From Microbacteriaceae bacterium (GTDB taxonomy: Bacteria; Actinomycetota; Actinomycetes; Actinomycetales; Microbacteriaceae): a DNA stretch of 49,174 bases. Positions within the stretch are counted from its first letter, which is position 1; every line of letters starts with the position of its first letter. A model generated the notes under the pieces. It was not told where the DNA came from. It did not search any database and saw nothing but the letters and a program-made list of their open reading frames with translations. Both the position numbers and the translations under genes were made by a program. Of this stretch, positions 16,402 through 24,846 are shown piece after piece. The stretch is from positions 1-49,174 of the forward strand of contig JAODAT010000129.1 of the NCBI GenBank assembly GCA_025463565.1, given 5' to 3'.

Positions 16402-17558
16402 CGGCGCGCGCCGCAATCACCGGAGTCGGCCTGGTCATCGCCGAACCGACGGATACGTCCAGTGCGACCGAACTCGCGCTGCGGGCGATCCACGCCGCAT
16501 GCGACGATGCCGGCATCTCGATCGCCGACATCGACGGCCTGCTGCTCAATCACAACGAGCTCATCGCGGAAGACAAGGTGACGCTCGACATCGCACGCCA
16601 GGGCGGGTTCGGCGAACTTTCGGTGCTCTACGAACTCAACTCGAAGGGCACGACTTTCTCACTGCTGCTGGCCCAGGCGCAGCAGGCGGTGGATGCGGGA
16701 GCCGCATCGAGCGTGGTGGTGTTGTTCGCGGACGCGGCCCAGCGGCAGGGCGTCGGCTCCGGGGCCGCGTTCGCCGCGATGGGCGGCGCGGGCGGACAGC
16801 GAGGGCTGGAGCGGGCTGGCGGCATGCTCGGAGCCGTCGCGGCCTATGCGTTCCTCGCCGCCCACTACTTCCAGGCAACCGGGGCGAGCGGCCGCGACCT
16901 GATGGCGATCGCGATCGCGCAGCGCGACTGGGCGGCAGGAAACCCACTCGCTCGAGCTCGTGCTGTGCTCGCAGAGGCGGACTATCTAGCCAGCCCGTTC
17001 GTCGCAGAACCTCTCAGACGTCTCGACTGCGCGCGTCCGGTAAATGGTGCGGCCGCTGTGCTCGTGACCTCGGGGCGACAAGGGTCGAGCGCCGCACTGC
17101 GGGTGGCGGGCGCCGCGCAGCGATCTGCGGAACGCCGTCGCCACGCTCCCGTCTCGCCGTGGGAACCGATCGGTGCTGCCGACGCGTTCTCGGCAGCGCT
17201 CGCGCAGGCGGGCATCGGAAGCTCCCATCTGCACACTCTTCAGATCTATGACCCCTTCACTGTCGTTCCGCTGATCCTGCTCGAGGCTTTTGGATTCGCC
17301 GAGCCCGGCCGGGCCGGCGAATTCGTCCGTGACGGGCAGGTCGGTGCAGGCGGATCCATGCCGACAAACACCGGTGGGGGCCAGATCTCCGGCTACTACC
17401 TGCAGGGGGTCACCCCGGTGTTTGAAGCGGTGACACAGTTACGCGGGCTCGGCGGTGATCGCCAGATTCCCGACGCATCCATCGCTGCTGTCGCCGCGAT
17501 CGGTGGCCGGCTTGAACATCACTCGACAATCGTGCTCGAACGGGAGGACGCAGCGTGA
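16398..17558 (+). CDS. thiolase-fold protein, Ltp2-like (candidate retro-aldolase)
   Basis: A 386-aa member of the SCPx/thiolase superfamily without the usual catalytic residues. Where thiolases carry the nucleophilic Cys it reads ELNSKGTTFS (79-88), and the C-terminal GH motif is GGGQISGYYLQG (326-337) with Tyr333/334. Another tyrosine stretch, IYDPFT (283-288), also resembles Ltp2-type steroid side-chain aldolases, which use Tyr and pair with a DUF35 protein. The next, overlapping gene is such a partner. A retro-aldol or retro-Claisen cleavage of an acyl-CoA is likely; a PhlC-like acyltransferase is the alternative. Confidence 0.82.
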   Translation: MTARAAITGVGLVIAEPTDTSSATELALRAIHAACDDAGISIADIDGLLLNHNELIAEDKVTLDIARQGGFGELSVLYELNSKGTTFSLLLAQAQQAVDAGAASSVVVLFADAAQRQGVGSGAAFAAMGGAGGQRGLERAGGMLGAVAAYAFLAAHYFQATGASGRDLMAIAIAQRDWAAGNPLARARAVLAEADYLASPFVAEPLRRLDCARPVNGAAAVLVTSGRQGSSAALRVAGAAQRSAERRRHAPVSPWEPIGAADAFSAALAQAGIGSSHLHTLQIYDPFTVVPLILLEAFGFAEPGRAGEFVRDGQVGAGGSMPTNTGGGQISGYYLQGVTPVFEAVTQLRGLGGDRQIPDASIAAVAAIGGRLEHHSTIVLEREDAA

Positions 17559-17998
17559 TCGCCGCCGACTGGCTCCTGCTCGACAGCGCTGCGCCCAGCG
17601 CGGAGGAGCCGCTGACGAAGTTTCTGGCCGGCACCGCCGACGGCGAACTGGTGCTGCCGTTCTGTGGCAGCGGGCATCCGCTCGATCTCGACCAGCTCGA
17701 GTGCGAGCGTGAAGGATGCCCGGGCGGGCCGAGGCAGTGGCGCGAGGTTTCGAGGACCGGCACCGTGATCGCCTCGATCGTGATGCATCGCCTCGAGAAG
17801 TCGTTCATCGCTGCCACGGCCCCATACCCGGTGCTCGAGGTCGAACTCGACTCGGGGCACCGGCTGTACGTTTCGACCGATCGGCACACCCGCTCGGTCG
17901 TTTTCCCAGCGGGTGAGATTGTCGATATCGCCTTCGTGCGCGTCGGCGAAACCAGCATCCCGCGCATCGCTTTAACAGAGAAGAGGAGTGGCAAATGA
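17555..17998 (+). CDS. Zn-ribbon/OB-fold (DUF35) protein, partner of the thiolase-fold enzyme
   Basis: A 147-aa protein. The rubredoxin-like zinc ribbon comes first (LPFCGSGH at about 31-38 and CEREGC at about 50-55). An OB-fold follows (residues 62-140, including GTVIASIVMHR, FPAGEIVDIAFVR). Such proteins form obligate complexes with thiolase-fold partners, as in Ltp2/ChsH2-DUF35, archaeal thiolase/HMG-CoA synthase and PhlB/PhlC. It is coupled to that partner by ATGA and to the Rieske subunit gene downstream by ATGA. Confidence 0.87.
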   Translation: MIAADWLLLDSAAPSAEEPLTKFLAGTADGELVLPFCGSGHPLDLDQLECEREGCPGGPRQWREVSRTGTVIASIVMHRLEKSFIAATAPYPVLEVELDSGHRLYVSTDRHTRSVVFPAGEIVDIAFVRVGETSIPRIALTEKRSGK

Positions 17999-19296
17999 CC
18001 ATCAGACTGGAGACCGAGCGACTCGTCGCAGACGATGTCGACTATGACCAGCTCATCCTGCGTGATCGGGTACACGGCTCGTTGTACACCGACCCGGCGA
18101 TCTTCGACAAGGAGATGCGGGACATCTACGAGAACCAGTGGGTGTTCGTTGCTCACGAGAGTGAGATCAAGGAACCCGGCGATTATGTGCGCAGGCGAAT
18201 CGGCACACAGCCGCTAATCGTCGCCCGGGGCAAAGACCTCAAGGTGCGGGTGCTGCTCAACCGTTGCACGCACCGCGCAAACATGCTCTGCCAGTCGGAT
18301 GCCGGAAATGCGACGCTGTTCCGCTGCTCGTTCCATGGCTGGACGTTCAGCAATGACGGCAGGCTGCAGGGGGTGTCGTTCCGCGGCGGCTACGAACAGG
18401 AACTCAGCGAACTGCGTGCGGAGCTCGGACTCGCCGAGGCGGCGCAGGTGGGAACGTACGGCGGATTCGTCTTCGCGAACCTCACCGGCGACGCAGGCGA
18501 CCTCGAGGAGTACCTCGGCAACGCGAAAGGCGCGATCGACCGCCTCGTTCAACTGTCCCCGGAGGGCGGCATCGATCTCTCGGCGGGGTGGATGAAGCAC
18601 GACAACAACGCCAACTGGAAGGTCGTCAACGAGGTGCAGGTGGATGGATATCACCCGCTCTTCGTGCACGAATCGCTGTACAAGGCGGTCAAGCCCGCCA
18701 AGGTCGATTACAGCTCCGACGAACTGCGGGTCGCCGTGCGCGATCTCGGCGGCGGTCACAGCGAGGTGGACTACAGCCGCGAATACCAGAACCAGGACCG
18801 CGAATTCATCTGGTTCTCCAGCATCCCGCGCACCCGTGTGCCGAACTACGTGGAGGCAATGGAGGCGTTGCACGGCCCGGAGAAGACGCACGAGATTTTG
18901 GTGGACGGGCCGCCGCACACTTTCATCTGGCCGAACCTGTTCCTGGCCGAAATGCAGGTGATGTTCGTCGAACCGCTCGCGGTCGAGCGCACCATCCAGT
19001 ACACGGCCCCCATCAAGCTGCTCGGTGCTGAGGAGATGAGCGCGAGGATCATCCGGCAGACCGAGGGCGCCATGGGCCCCGCAGGCTTCCTCATCGCGGA
19101 CGACGCCGAAATGGGCGAGCGCAACCAGATCGGCCTGCACGCACAGGAGCCCGAGTGGGTGCTGTTCGCCAGAGGGTTTGAGAGCGAAACGGTCGAGGAG
19201 CGCGGCATCACCTCGTACGACCGCACATCAGAGACCTCCCAGCGCGGCATGTGGCAGCACTACCGCACCCTCATGACGGAGAAGACGAATGACTGA
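17995..19296 (+). CDS. Rieske non-heme iron ring-hydroxylating dioxygenase, alpha subunit
   Basis: A 433-aa terminal-oxygenase large subunit. The Rieske [2Fe-2S] ligands are Cys91-x-His93 and Cys111-x2-His114 (CTHR ... CSFHGW). The mononuclear iron site has His220 and His225 with bridging Asp217 (VDGYHPLFVH), and a distal Asp probably lies in IADDAEMGERNQ. GAGGAG stands 7-8 nt before the ATG. It forms an alpha-beta oxygenase with the overlapping beta gene, and electrons probably come from the reductase at 7998. It is expected to cis-dihydroxylate an aromatic ring, perhaps one with an acidic or bulky substituent. Confidence 0.93.
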   Translation: MTIRLETERLVADDVDYDQLILRDRVHGSLYTDPAIFDKEMRDIYENQWVFVAHESEIKEPGDYVRRRIGTQPLIVARGKDLKVRVLLNRCTHRANMLCQSDAGNATLFRCSFHGWTFSNDGRLQGVSFRGGYEQELSELRAELGLAEAAQVGTYGGFVFANLTGDAGDLEEYLGNAKGAIDRLVQLSPEGGIDLSAGWMKHDNNANWKVVNEVQVDGYHPLFVHESLYKAVKPAKVDYSSDELRVAVRDLGGGHSEVDYSREYQNQDREFIWFSSIPRTRVPNYVEAMEALHGPEKTHEILVDGPPHTFIWPNLFLAEMQVMFVEPLAVERTIQYTAPIKLLGAEEMSARIIRQTEGAMGPAGFLIADDAEMGERNQIGLHAQEPEWVLFARGFESETVEERGITSYDRTSETSQRGMWQHYRTLMTEKTND

Positions 19297-19786
19297 CACC
19301 CGCACCGAGACCGCGAGCGTGGGAACCGTGCCGGCCGAGCTGGTGGACTACATGGTGCATGAAGCTCGGCTTGCTGACGAGAACCGCTACGAGGAATGGG
19401 AGTCCCTGTGGGCGGATGACGGGATCTACTGGATCCCGACCGGTGATGACAAAGACCCGGAGACCCAAGTCTCGTTCGTCTTCGACAACCGTCACCGCAT
19501 CGGCTCGCGTATCGCCCAGTTGCGGTCGGGCCGCAGGCATTCCCAGACGCCGCCGTCCAAGATGCGTCGGCAGCTCGCCAACTTCGAAGTGCTGTCAGAA
19601 GATGGTGACGTCATCGAAGTCGCAGCCAACTTCTCGCTGTTCGAGCACCGCTACGCCACCACCATCTGGGCCGGTCGCTACCTCTATCTTCTGCGGCGCA
19701 CCGCCGACGGCATCACGCTGGTCAAGAAGACGGTGCTTCTCATCAATAACGAGGGACCGATCAAGACGATCGCGTTCATTCTCTAA
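19289..19786 (+). CDS. ring-hydroxylating dioxygenase, beta subunit
   Basis: A 165-aa NTF2-like small subunit. YMVHEARLADENRYEEWESLWADDGIYWIP near the N-terminus, RRQLANFEVL, and the C-terminal LVKKTVLLINNEGPI are typical of BenB/BphA2-type beta subunits. It overlaps the alpha gene by 8 nt, so expression is tightly coupled. The beta subunit stabilises the alpha3-beta3 hexamer and has no redox centre. Confidence 0.92.
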   Translation: MTDTRTETASVGTVPAELVDYMVHEARLADENRYEEWESLWADDGIYWIPTGDDKDPETQVSFVFDNRHRIGSRIAQLRSGRRHSQTPPSKMRRQLANFEVLSEDGDVIEVAANFSLFEHRYATTIWAGRYLYLLRRTADGITLVKKTVLLINNEGPIKTIAFIL

Positions 19787-19801
19787 GTAAGGACAGGAAC
19801 C

Positions 19802-21358
19802 ATGCTGGTTGGAGACATCCCGCGTCTCAACGCGCGGCGGACGCCGGGCAAGATGGCGGTCATCTGCGGCGACAGGGAGCTGACCTGGTCGGCGGTGAAC
19901 GAGCGCGCGAATCGGCTCGGGGCATACCTCCTGAGTGCCGGTCTCAACCGCGGAGACCGGGTGGCGGTGATCGCCGCCAATATCCTCGAGTGGCCGGAGA
20001 TCTCGTTCGGGGTATCGAAGGCCGGCCTGGTGCTGGTGCCGATCAATGTTCGGCTGGCCGTTCCGGAGATAACCTTCCTGCTCGATGACTCGGGCGCTAC
20101 CGCACTGCTCTTCGACACGGGAAGCGCGAGCGTGGCGAGCGCCGTGCTGTCGTCCGCGGCCAACATCTCGGTCGTTCTCCAGATCGGCGGCAACGATCTC
20201 GCCCCGGAGTACGAGCGTGAAATCGAGGGCATGGGTGCGACCGAGCTCTCGTCCGCCGGCCTTTCGCCAGACGATCTCCGCGCTCTCATCTACACGAGTG
20301 GCACGACCGGCCTGCCGAAAGCGGTCACCAACACCCACCGGGCGATGCTCTACGGAGCGATGGACCAGGTGCAGACGGTGAGCGCTCGGGCCGGCGATGT
20401 CGGTCTCGCAGTAACCCCGTTCTTCACATCCGGCGGCGCGATGCGAACCCTGTCGTGGGCCTATCTCGGCCAGACGATGGTGATTCTGCCGAAGTTCGAC
20501 GAAGAGCAGATCGTCGACCACTTTCACCGCTACGACATCACCAACACGATCATGGTGCCCACGATGCTGAGCAAGGTCGTCGCTCACCTGGAGACCGTGC
20601 CTCACCAGGATTTCCCGGCGCTGTCATCCATCGGCTACGGGTCGGCACCCAGTTCGCCCGCGCTGATCAGAAGCGCGATCGAGTATCTCGGGTGCGACTT
20701 CTGGCAGCGTTACGGTCAGAGCGAGGTCGCCGGATTCGTGACGCACCTGTCACCGCAGGACCACCGCGACATCGTCGCCGGACGCTCCGATATCGCGAAG
20801 TCGGCGGGAACCGAATCGGCGTACGCAGAGATCGCGGTACTTGACGACGACGGCCGCGAACTGCCGGTCGGCGAGATCGGGGAGGTCGTCATCCGGTGTG
20901 ACGCCAACAGTGGCGGCTATTGGAATCGGCCGGATGTCACGGTCGAGCGATTCAGGAACGGCGCGCTGCACACGGGAGACATGGCATTCCGCGACGCGGA
21001 CGGATATATCTACCTGGTCGATCGCAAGAACGACCTCATCATCAGCGGGGCGTTCAACATCTACCCGGGCGAGATCGAGCGTGTCATCAACACCCATCCG
21101 GCGGTTCGCCTGGCTGCGGTGTTCGGGGTGCCGCATCCGACCTGGGGTGAGACGCCGATCGTGGCAGTCGTACCGCGAGAGGACTGGACGAGGGGGCTTC
21201 CCGAACTCGAACAGGAGTTGAAGGACCTCTGCAGGGCCAATCTGGCCGGCTACAAGCAGCCGGGAGGGTTCGAATTCATGGACGAGTTCCCGCTCAGTGC
21301 CGCCGGCAAAATCCTCAAGACGGAGCTGAAGAAGCCATACCAGAAACAGAATTCGTGA
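19802..21358 (+). CDS. adenylate-forming acyl-CoA ligase
   Basis: A 518-aa ANL-superfamily enzyme. Motif A3 is YTSGTTGLPKAVT (about 163-175), with FWQRYGQSE (A5), HTGDMAF (A7), DRKNDLIISGAFNIYPGEIE (A8) and the catalytic lysine in SAAGKILKTELKK (A10). AAGGA lies 7 nt before the ATG. It should activate a carboxylate to its CoA thioester, plausibly the substrate of the Ltp2-like pair or an aryl/alkyl acid released by a hydrolase. The acyl specificity cannot be read here. Confidence 0.92.
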   Translation: MLVGDIPRLNARRTPGKMAVICGDRELTWSAVNERANRLGAYLLSAGLNRGDRVAVIAANILEWPEISFGVSKAGLVLVPINVRLAVPEITFLLDDSGATALLFDTGSASVASAVLSSAANISVVLQIGGNDLAPEYEREIEGMGATELSSAGLSPDDLRALIYTSGTTGLPKAVTNTHRAMLYGAMDQVQTVSARAGDVGLAVTPFFTSGGAMRTLSWAYLGQTMVILPKFDEEQIVDHFHRYDITNTIMVPTMLSKVVAHLETVPHQDFPALSSIGYGSAPSSPALIRSAIEYLGCDFWQRYGQSEVAGFVTHLSPQDHRDIVAGRSDIAKSAGTESAYAEIAVLDDDGRELPVGEIGEVVIRCDANSGGYWNRPDVTVERFRNGALHTGDMAFRDADGYIYLVDRKNDLIISGAFNIYPGEIERVINTHPAVRLAAVFGVPHPTWGETPIVAVVPREDWTRGLPELEQELKDLCRANLAGYKQPGGFEFMDEFPLSAAGKILKTELKKPYQKQNS

Positions 21359-22179
21359 CGAGGGATGCCGAGCTGGTTCGTGCCGGCGAGCAATTGAGGC
21401 AGTCCGAACTGGCCGTTTCGCCGGTCGACCCGGTCAGCGCGGCACCGTGGGGTGTGCAGCCGGACGAGGCTTATCGTGTCCAGTTGGCGCAGGCTGATTC
21501 CCGGCGCGGGGCGGGAGCCGTGCGAAGCGGTTTCAAGGTGGGGCTCACGTCGACCGGCATGCAAACCCTGCTCGGGGTGACCGAACCCGACTTCGGGCAC
21601 CTGTTCGCCGACATGGCGGTGCCTGATGGCGGCGTCATCGACAGGGCCGACTTCATTCTCCCGAGAGCCGAACCCGAGCTTGCCTTCGTACTCGGTGGGC
21701 CGCTCGGCGCCGAGAAGGTGTCGCGCGACGACGTCATCGCGGCCACGGATTACGTGACAGTCTCGATCGAGCTGGTGGACAGCAGGGTGAGAGACTGGAA
21801 GATCACCTGGGCGGACACCGTCTCCGACAACGGCTCATCCTCCCGTTACGTTCTCGGCGATGCCAGGGTCGACCTGAGTACGGTTGCCGCCAGCCTCACC
21901 GGCTGGCGAACCGACCTCATGAAAAACGACGAGGTCGTCGGCAGCGCGCCGCTCTCCGAGGTGATGGGGGATCCCATCGACTCGGTGCGCTGGCTGGTCG
22001 AGACGCTGTTCACGTTCGGCATAACCATGGGAGCGGGCGACGTCATCCTGTCGGGCTCACCCTGCGCCGCGACCAACCTCCTTGCGGGGGATCGCATCGT
22101 GGCTACGATCGAGAACGTGGGAACGGTGTCCGTGCTGGTCGCGGGCGCTTCAGGAGAACGGGCGAAAGGCACATCGTGA
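21355..22179 (+). CDS. mhpD: 2-keto-4-pentenoate (2-hydroxypenta-2,4-dienoate) hydratase, MhpD type
   Basis: A 274-aa hydratase of the FAH-related MhpD/XylJ family. GFKVGLTSTGMQTLLGV (about 60-76), PRAEPELAFVLG with metal-binding Glu residues, the SIELVDSRVRDWKITWADTVSDNGSS stretch and the C-terminal GDVILSGSP are characteristic. It starts with GTG overlapping the ligase stop (GTGA). It adds water to the dienoate released by the MhpC-like hydrolase, giving 4-hydroxy-2-oxovalerate for the aldolase at 28381. A 2-oxo-3-hexenedioate decarboxylase-like role is a remote alternative. Confidence 0.9.
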   Translation: MTRDAELVRAGEQLRQSELAVSPVDPVSAAPWGVQPDEAYRVQLAQADSRRGAGAVRSGFKVGLTSTGMQTLLGVTEPDFGHLFADMAVPDGGVIDRADFILPRAEPELAFVLGGPLGAEKVSRDDVIAATDYVTVSIELVDSRVRDWKITWADTVSDNGSSSRYVLGDARVDLSTVAASLTGWRTDLMKNDEVVGSAPLSEVMGDPIDSVRWLVETLFTFGITMGAGDVILSGSPCAATNLLAGDRIVATIENVGTVSVLVAGASGERAKGTS

Positions 22180-22421
22180 GCGAAGACCGGGACACCGCCG
22201 GCATCGTCAGGTTGGGTGACAAGGCGATCATCTGGAACGAGTTCGCCGAGATCCGTATCGGCCTCGACTACCAGGGAATCACCCCGCGACTCTTCCTCGA
22301 GAACCTCGAGACGGGCGCCACGACCTATCTAGACCCGCTCGAACTGGTGACGATCATCGACACGCCCGACGAGCTCAAATACCGCTGGCTCAACATCGGC
22401 GCGTACAGCGCAGACAGCTGA
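22176..22421 (+). CDS. 81-aa protein of unknown function at operon end
   Basis: A small acidic soluble protein (GTG start overlapping the hydratase stop by 4 nt). I do not recognise a family. It looks beta-rich (KAIIWNEFAEIRIGLDY, TTYLDPLELVTII), with no Cys pair, signal peptide or membrane segment. Tight coupling and position between mhpD and the terminator suggest that it belongs to the catabolic operon, perhaps as a subunit or chaperone of one of its enzymes; that is inference. Confidence 0.7.
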   Translation: MSEDRDTAGIVRLGDKAIIWNEFAEIRIGLDYQGITPRLFLENLETGATTYLDPLELVTIIDTPDELKYRWLNIGAYSADS

Positions 22422-22492
22422 CGCGGGGATCCTTCGGGGTCCGAGCTAGCCTTCACGGGCCGGCGGGACGCTTTTCGCTACGCAATAGTTCA

Positions 22493-22529
22493 CGAAGGGG
22501 CAGGCTCGCAATTCGAGCCCGCCCCTTCG
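22493..22529 (+). terminator. strong hairpin, probable transcription terminator
   Basis: A 16-bp stem (22493-22508 with 22514-22529; one A-C mismatch) and a 5-nt loop CAATT form a very GC-rich hairpin 71 nt after the last gene of the block. It is followed by TTGTGAATGCTTTTGTTGTG, a weak T-rich stretch. It probably separates the enzyme operon from the transporter operon. Confidence 0.7.
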
Positions 22530-22552
22530 TTGTGAATGCTTTTGTTGTGAAA

Positions 22553-22585
22553 CCCACTGGCTGGAACGGATCGCTTGCCGGTGGG
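22553..22585 (+). promoter_or_regulatory. candidate IclR-type operator, copy 3, upstream of the ABC importer
   Basis: TGGAACGGATCGCTTGCCG (22562-22580) matches 15 of the first 18 bases of the motif at 13742-13760. It lies inside an inverted repeat CCCACTGGC (22553-22561) and GCCGGTGGG (22577-22585) with 8 of 9 pairs. The site is about 80-100 nt before the importer start, where an activator or repressor would bind. The rest of the gap to 22660 shows only the ribosome site AAGGAAAG. Confidence 0.45.
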
Positions 22586-22660
22586 TAGCAGCGCGGCGAT
22601 GCTGATCCGCACAAGAGTGGGCAAAGAGGCACACTCGCTGAAGTCTGGAAGGAAAGACGG

Positions 22661-23932
22661 ATGCTCACAACCCGGAAGAAACTTCTGGGGCGTCGCGCCG
22701 GAGTCATCACGGCAACCGCCCTCGGCATCACCCTCGCGCTTACAGCATGTGCGTCGAGCTCAACCACATCATCGTCAACAGCATCTACCGACAAGTCCCC
22801 GATCAAGATCGGTGTCGACCTGTCGCTCACCGGTCCGATCGCGTTCGCCGGCGTGCAGGAGTATGCGGGCATGAAGCTCGCTGCCGCTGCGATCAACGCC
22901 TCCAAGGCGAAGGTGCTCGGCCGAAAGATCGAGCTCGTACCAACCGATGACACGTCCACACCGGACCAGTCGGTGCTCAACATCCGCAAGCTCGTCCAAC
23001 AGGATCACGTGGTCGCGATCGCCGGACCCGGCAGCTCGAACTCCACGGTGGTCGGCGCCCAGACAGCGTCGACGCTGCAGGTGCCGCTCGTCGCACTTCC
23101 CTCCACCACCGGTGACATCTGGGAAGGCTCGAAGGTCGCCAAGTGGGGCTTCGGCATCGCGGGCAATGGCTCGGCTCTCGGCAACGGCTGCATCAGCTCC
23201 ACTGCCGCCGCCGAAAAGAAAGACGGCACCACGATCAAGACGATCGCGATCGGCGAGGAGACCAACCCCGGTCCCCAGTCCTACGTGGCCGGCGTCAAGC
23301 AGTGGGCGGCCGACAACAACGTGAAGGTGTTGACGACTCTTGACTGGGCCGGTGACTCCACCAGCCTCACTACGCAGATGAGCCAGCTCCTGGCGCTCAA
23401 GCCCGACGTGATCTCGATCTCTGCGCTGCAGGCGACGGACACTCTCGCGGTGAAGGCACTCGACCAGCTCGGTGCACTCGGCAAGACGCCGGTGGCGAAC
23501 TGCTCGGCGATCACGCTGTCGACGTTCTACCAGGCTCTCGGCGCAACCGCGCAGAAGCCGCACTTCTACACGCAGATCCTGCTCGCTGACGCCTACCCGG
23601 CGATCAAGACCGGCCAGGCGAACGACAAGGAGCGCCAGAAAGTCGTCGACGCGTTCGCGAAGTACCCGGCCGTCGCCGGAGTTCCCAACCTGAGCAACTT
23701 CGCCCACGCGGGCTGGGACACCATCCAGGTGATCACGCTCGCTATCGAGAGGGCGAAGTCGACCGACGGCAACAAGGTCAGGCTCGCCCTGGAGAAAACC
23801 AACTATGTGGGAGCGCAGAACACCATGGTGTTCGGCCCCACACAGCACCGTGCCACCTATGAGGACTACGCGAAGATCGCGCACGTCGTCGTGTTCGGTC
23901 CTGGTGGGTCCCTCTCCATCCCCGCGAAATAA
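22661..23932 (+). CDS. ABC transporter substrate-binding lipoprotein (branched-chain amino acid/aromatic type)
   Basis: A 423-aa secreted lipoprotein. The signal sequence MLTTRKKLLGRRAGVITATA... ends in the lipobox LTAC (Cys around 30), followed by a Ser/Thr-rich linker. The mature part is a type I periplasmic-binding fold (IKIGVDLSLTGPIAFAGVQEYAGMKLAA; DDTSTPDQSVLNIRKLV; AIAGPGSSNSTVV). This family includes carriers for aromatic acids as well as amino acids. Placement with a meta-cleavage pathway points to uptake of the aromatic substrate. AAGGAAAG precedes the ATG. Confidence 0.92.
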   Translation: MLTTRKKLLGRRAGVITATALGITLALTACASSSTTSSSTASTDKSPIKIGVDLSLTGPIAFAGVQEYAGMKLAAAAINASKAKVLGRKIELVPTDDTSTPDQSVLNIRKLVQQDHVVAIAGPGSSNSTVVGAQTASTLQVPLVALPSTTGDIWEGSKVAKWGFGIAGNGSALGNGCISSTAAAEKKDGTTIKTIAIGEETNPGPQSYVAGVKQWAADNNVKVLTTLDWAGDSTSLTTQMSQLLALKPDVISISALQATDTLAVKALDQLGALGKTPVANCSAITLSTFYQALGATAQKPHFYTQILLADAYPAIKTGQANDKERQKVVDAFAKYPAVAGVPNLSNFAHAGWDTIQVITLAIERAKSTDGNKVRLALEKTNYVGAQNTMVFGPTQHRATYEDYAKIAHVVVFGPGGSLSIPAK

Positions 23933-23954
23933 CAGATAACAACAGGTAACACTC

Positions 23955-24845
23955 ATGGATCTGGCGTTCTTCATCCAGCTGTTCGTCACCGGTGTGACGA
24001 CAGGTGCAATCTATGCGGCGGTCGCAATGGGCTTTGTTCTGGTATTCCGGGTGACCGGCATCCTGAACTTCGCGCAGGGTGAGCTGCTCATGGTCGGTGG
24101 CATGCTGATCATCAGTTTCCGTGAAGCGGGATGGCCGCTCTATGCGGCCATCCCGGTCACCATCGCTTTGGTCTTCCTGCTCGGGTGCGCGATTTACGCG
24201 CTTGCACTCGGCCCCGCGATCAAGCGAGGGACGAACATCTCGCTGCTCCTGATCACACTGGGCATCTCCCAGGTCCTTCAAGGTCTGGCCCAAATCGGTT
24301 GGGGTAGCGCTCCCCGCTACACGGGGGACTTCTCCCCAACCGCTCACCCGATCTCTGTGCTCTCCGTGTCGATAACGACCCAGTCCATTTGGATCCTCGG
24401 CGGCGTTCTCGTCGCCCTCGGCGCCACCTATCTCGTGCTAGAGCGCACCGGCATCGGCCGGGCGCTTCGCGCGTCGTCGATCGATCCGATGATGGCCAGG
24501 CTTTCCGGCATCAACGTGCGGATGGTCTCGCTCATCGCGTTCGGAGCGGCCGGCGCGCTCGCTGCAGTCGGAGGCCTTCTCCTCGCCCCGGTGATTGGAA
24601 TGACCTACGCGACAGGCAGCCTGATCGGCGTCAAGGGCATCGCAGCGGCCGTCATCGGCGGATTCGGCAGCATTCCCGGCGCCATCATCGGGGGGATTGC
24701 CCTGGGCCTTCTCGAATCACTCGCCTCGCTCATTTCCACCGGCCTCACCACGGGCATCTCGCTGCTGGCCGTCGTGATCGTGCTGCTGATCCTGCCGAAC
24801 GGCATACTCGGGGGCCGTCGAGTCAAAGCGGCAGTGGGAGTCTGA
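23955..24845 (+). CDS. branched-chain amino acid-type ABC permease (LivH family)
   Basis: A 296-aa inner-membrane permease with about eight hydrophobic segments. LivH signatures include FVTGVTTGAIYAAVAMGFVLVFRVTGILNFAQGELLMVGG and the cytoplasmic coupling region RTGIGRALRASSIDPMMARLSGIN. It follows the binding protein by 22 nt and precedes the LivM gene by 1 nt. It forms the channel with the LivM-type subunit. Confidence 0.93.
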   Translation: MDLAFFIQLFVTGVTTGAIYAAVAMGFVLVFRVTGILNFAQGELLMVGGMLIISFREAGWPLYAAIPVTIALVFLLGCAIYALALGPAIKRGTNISLLLITLGISQVLQGLAQIGWGSAPRYTGDFSPTAHPISVLSVSITTQSIWILGGVLVALGATYLVLERTGIGRALRASSIDPMMARLSGINVRMVSLIAFGAAGALAAVGGLLLAPVIGMTYATGSLIGVKGIAAAVIGGFGSIPGAIIGGIALGLLESLASLISTGLTTGISLLAVVIVLLILPNGILGGRRVKAAVGV

Positions 24846-24846
24846 T

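Noticed and set aside
22775-23989. 404-codon open frame antisense to the substrate-binding protein gene
   Set aside because: Arg/Asp/Val-rich with no recognisable domain and it runs opposite to a lipoprotein gene with a perfect lipobox and ribosome site.
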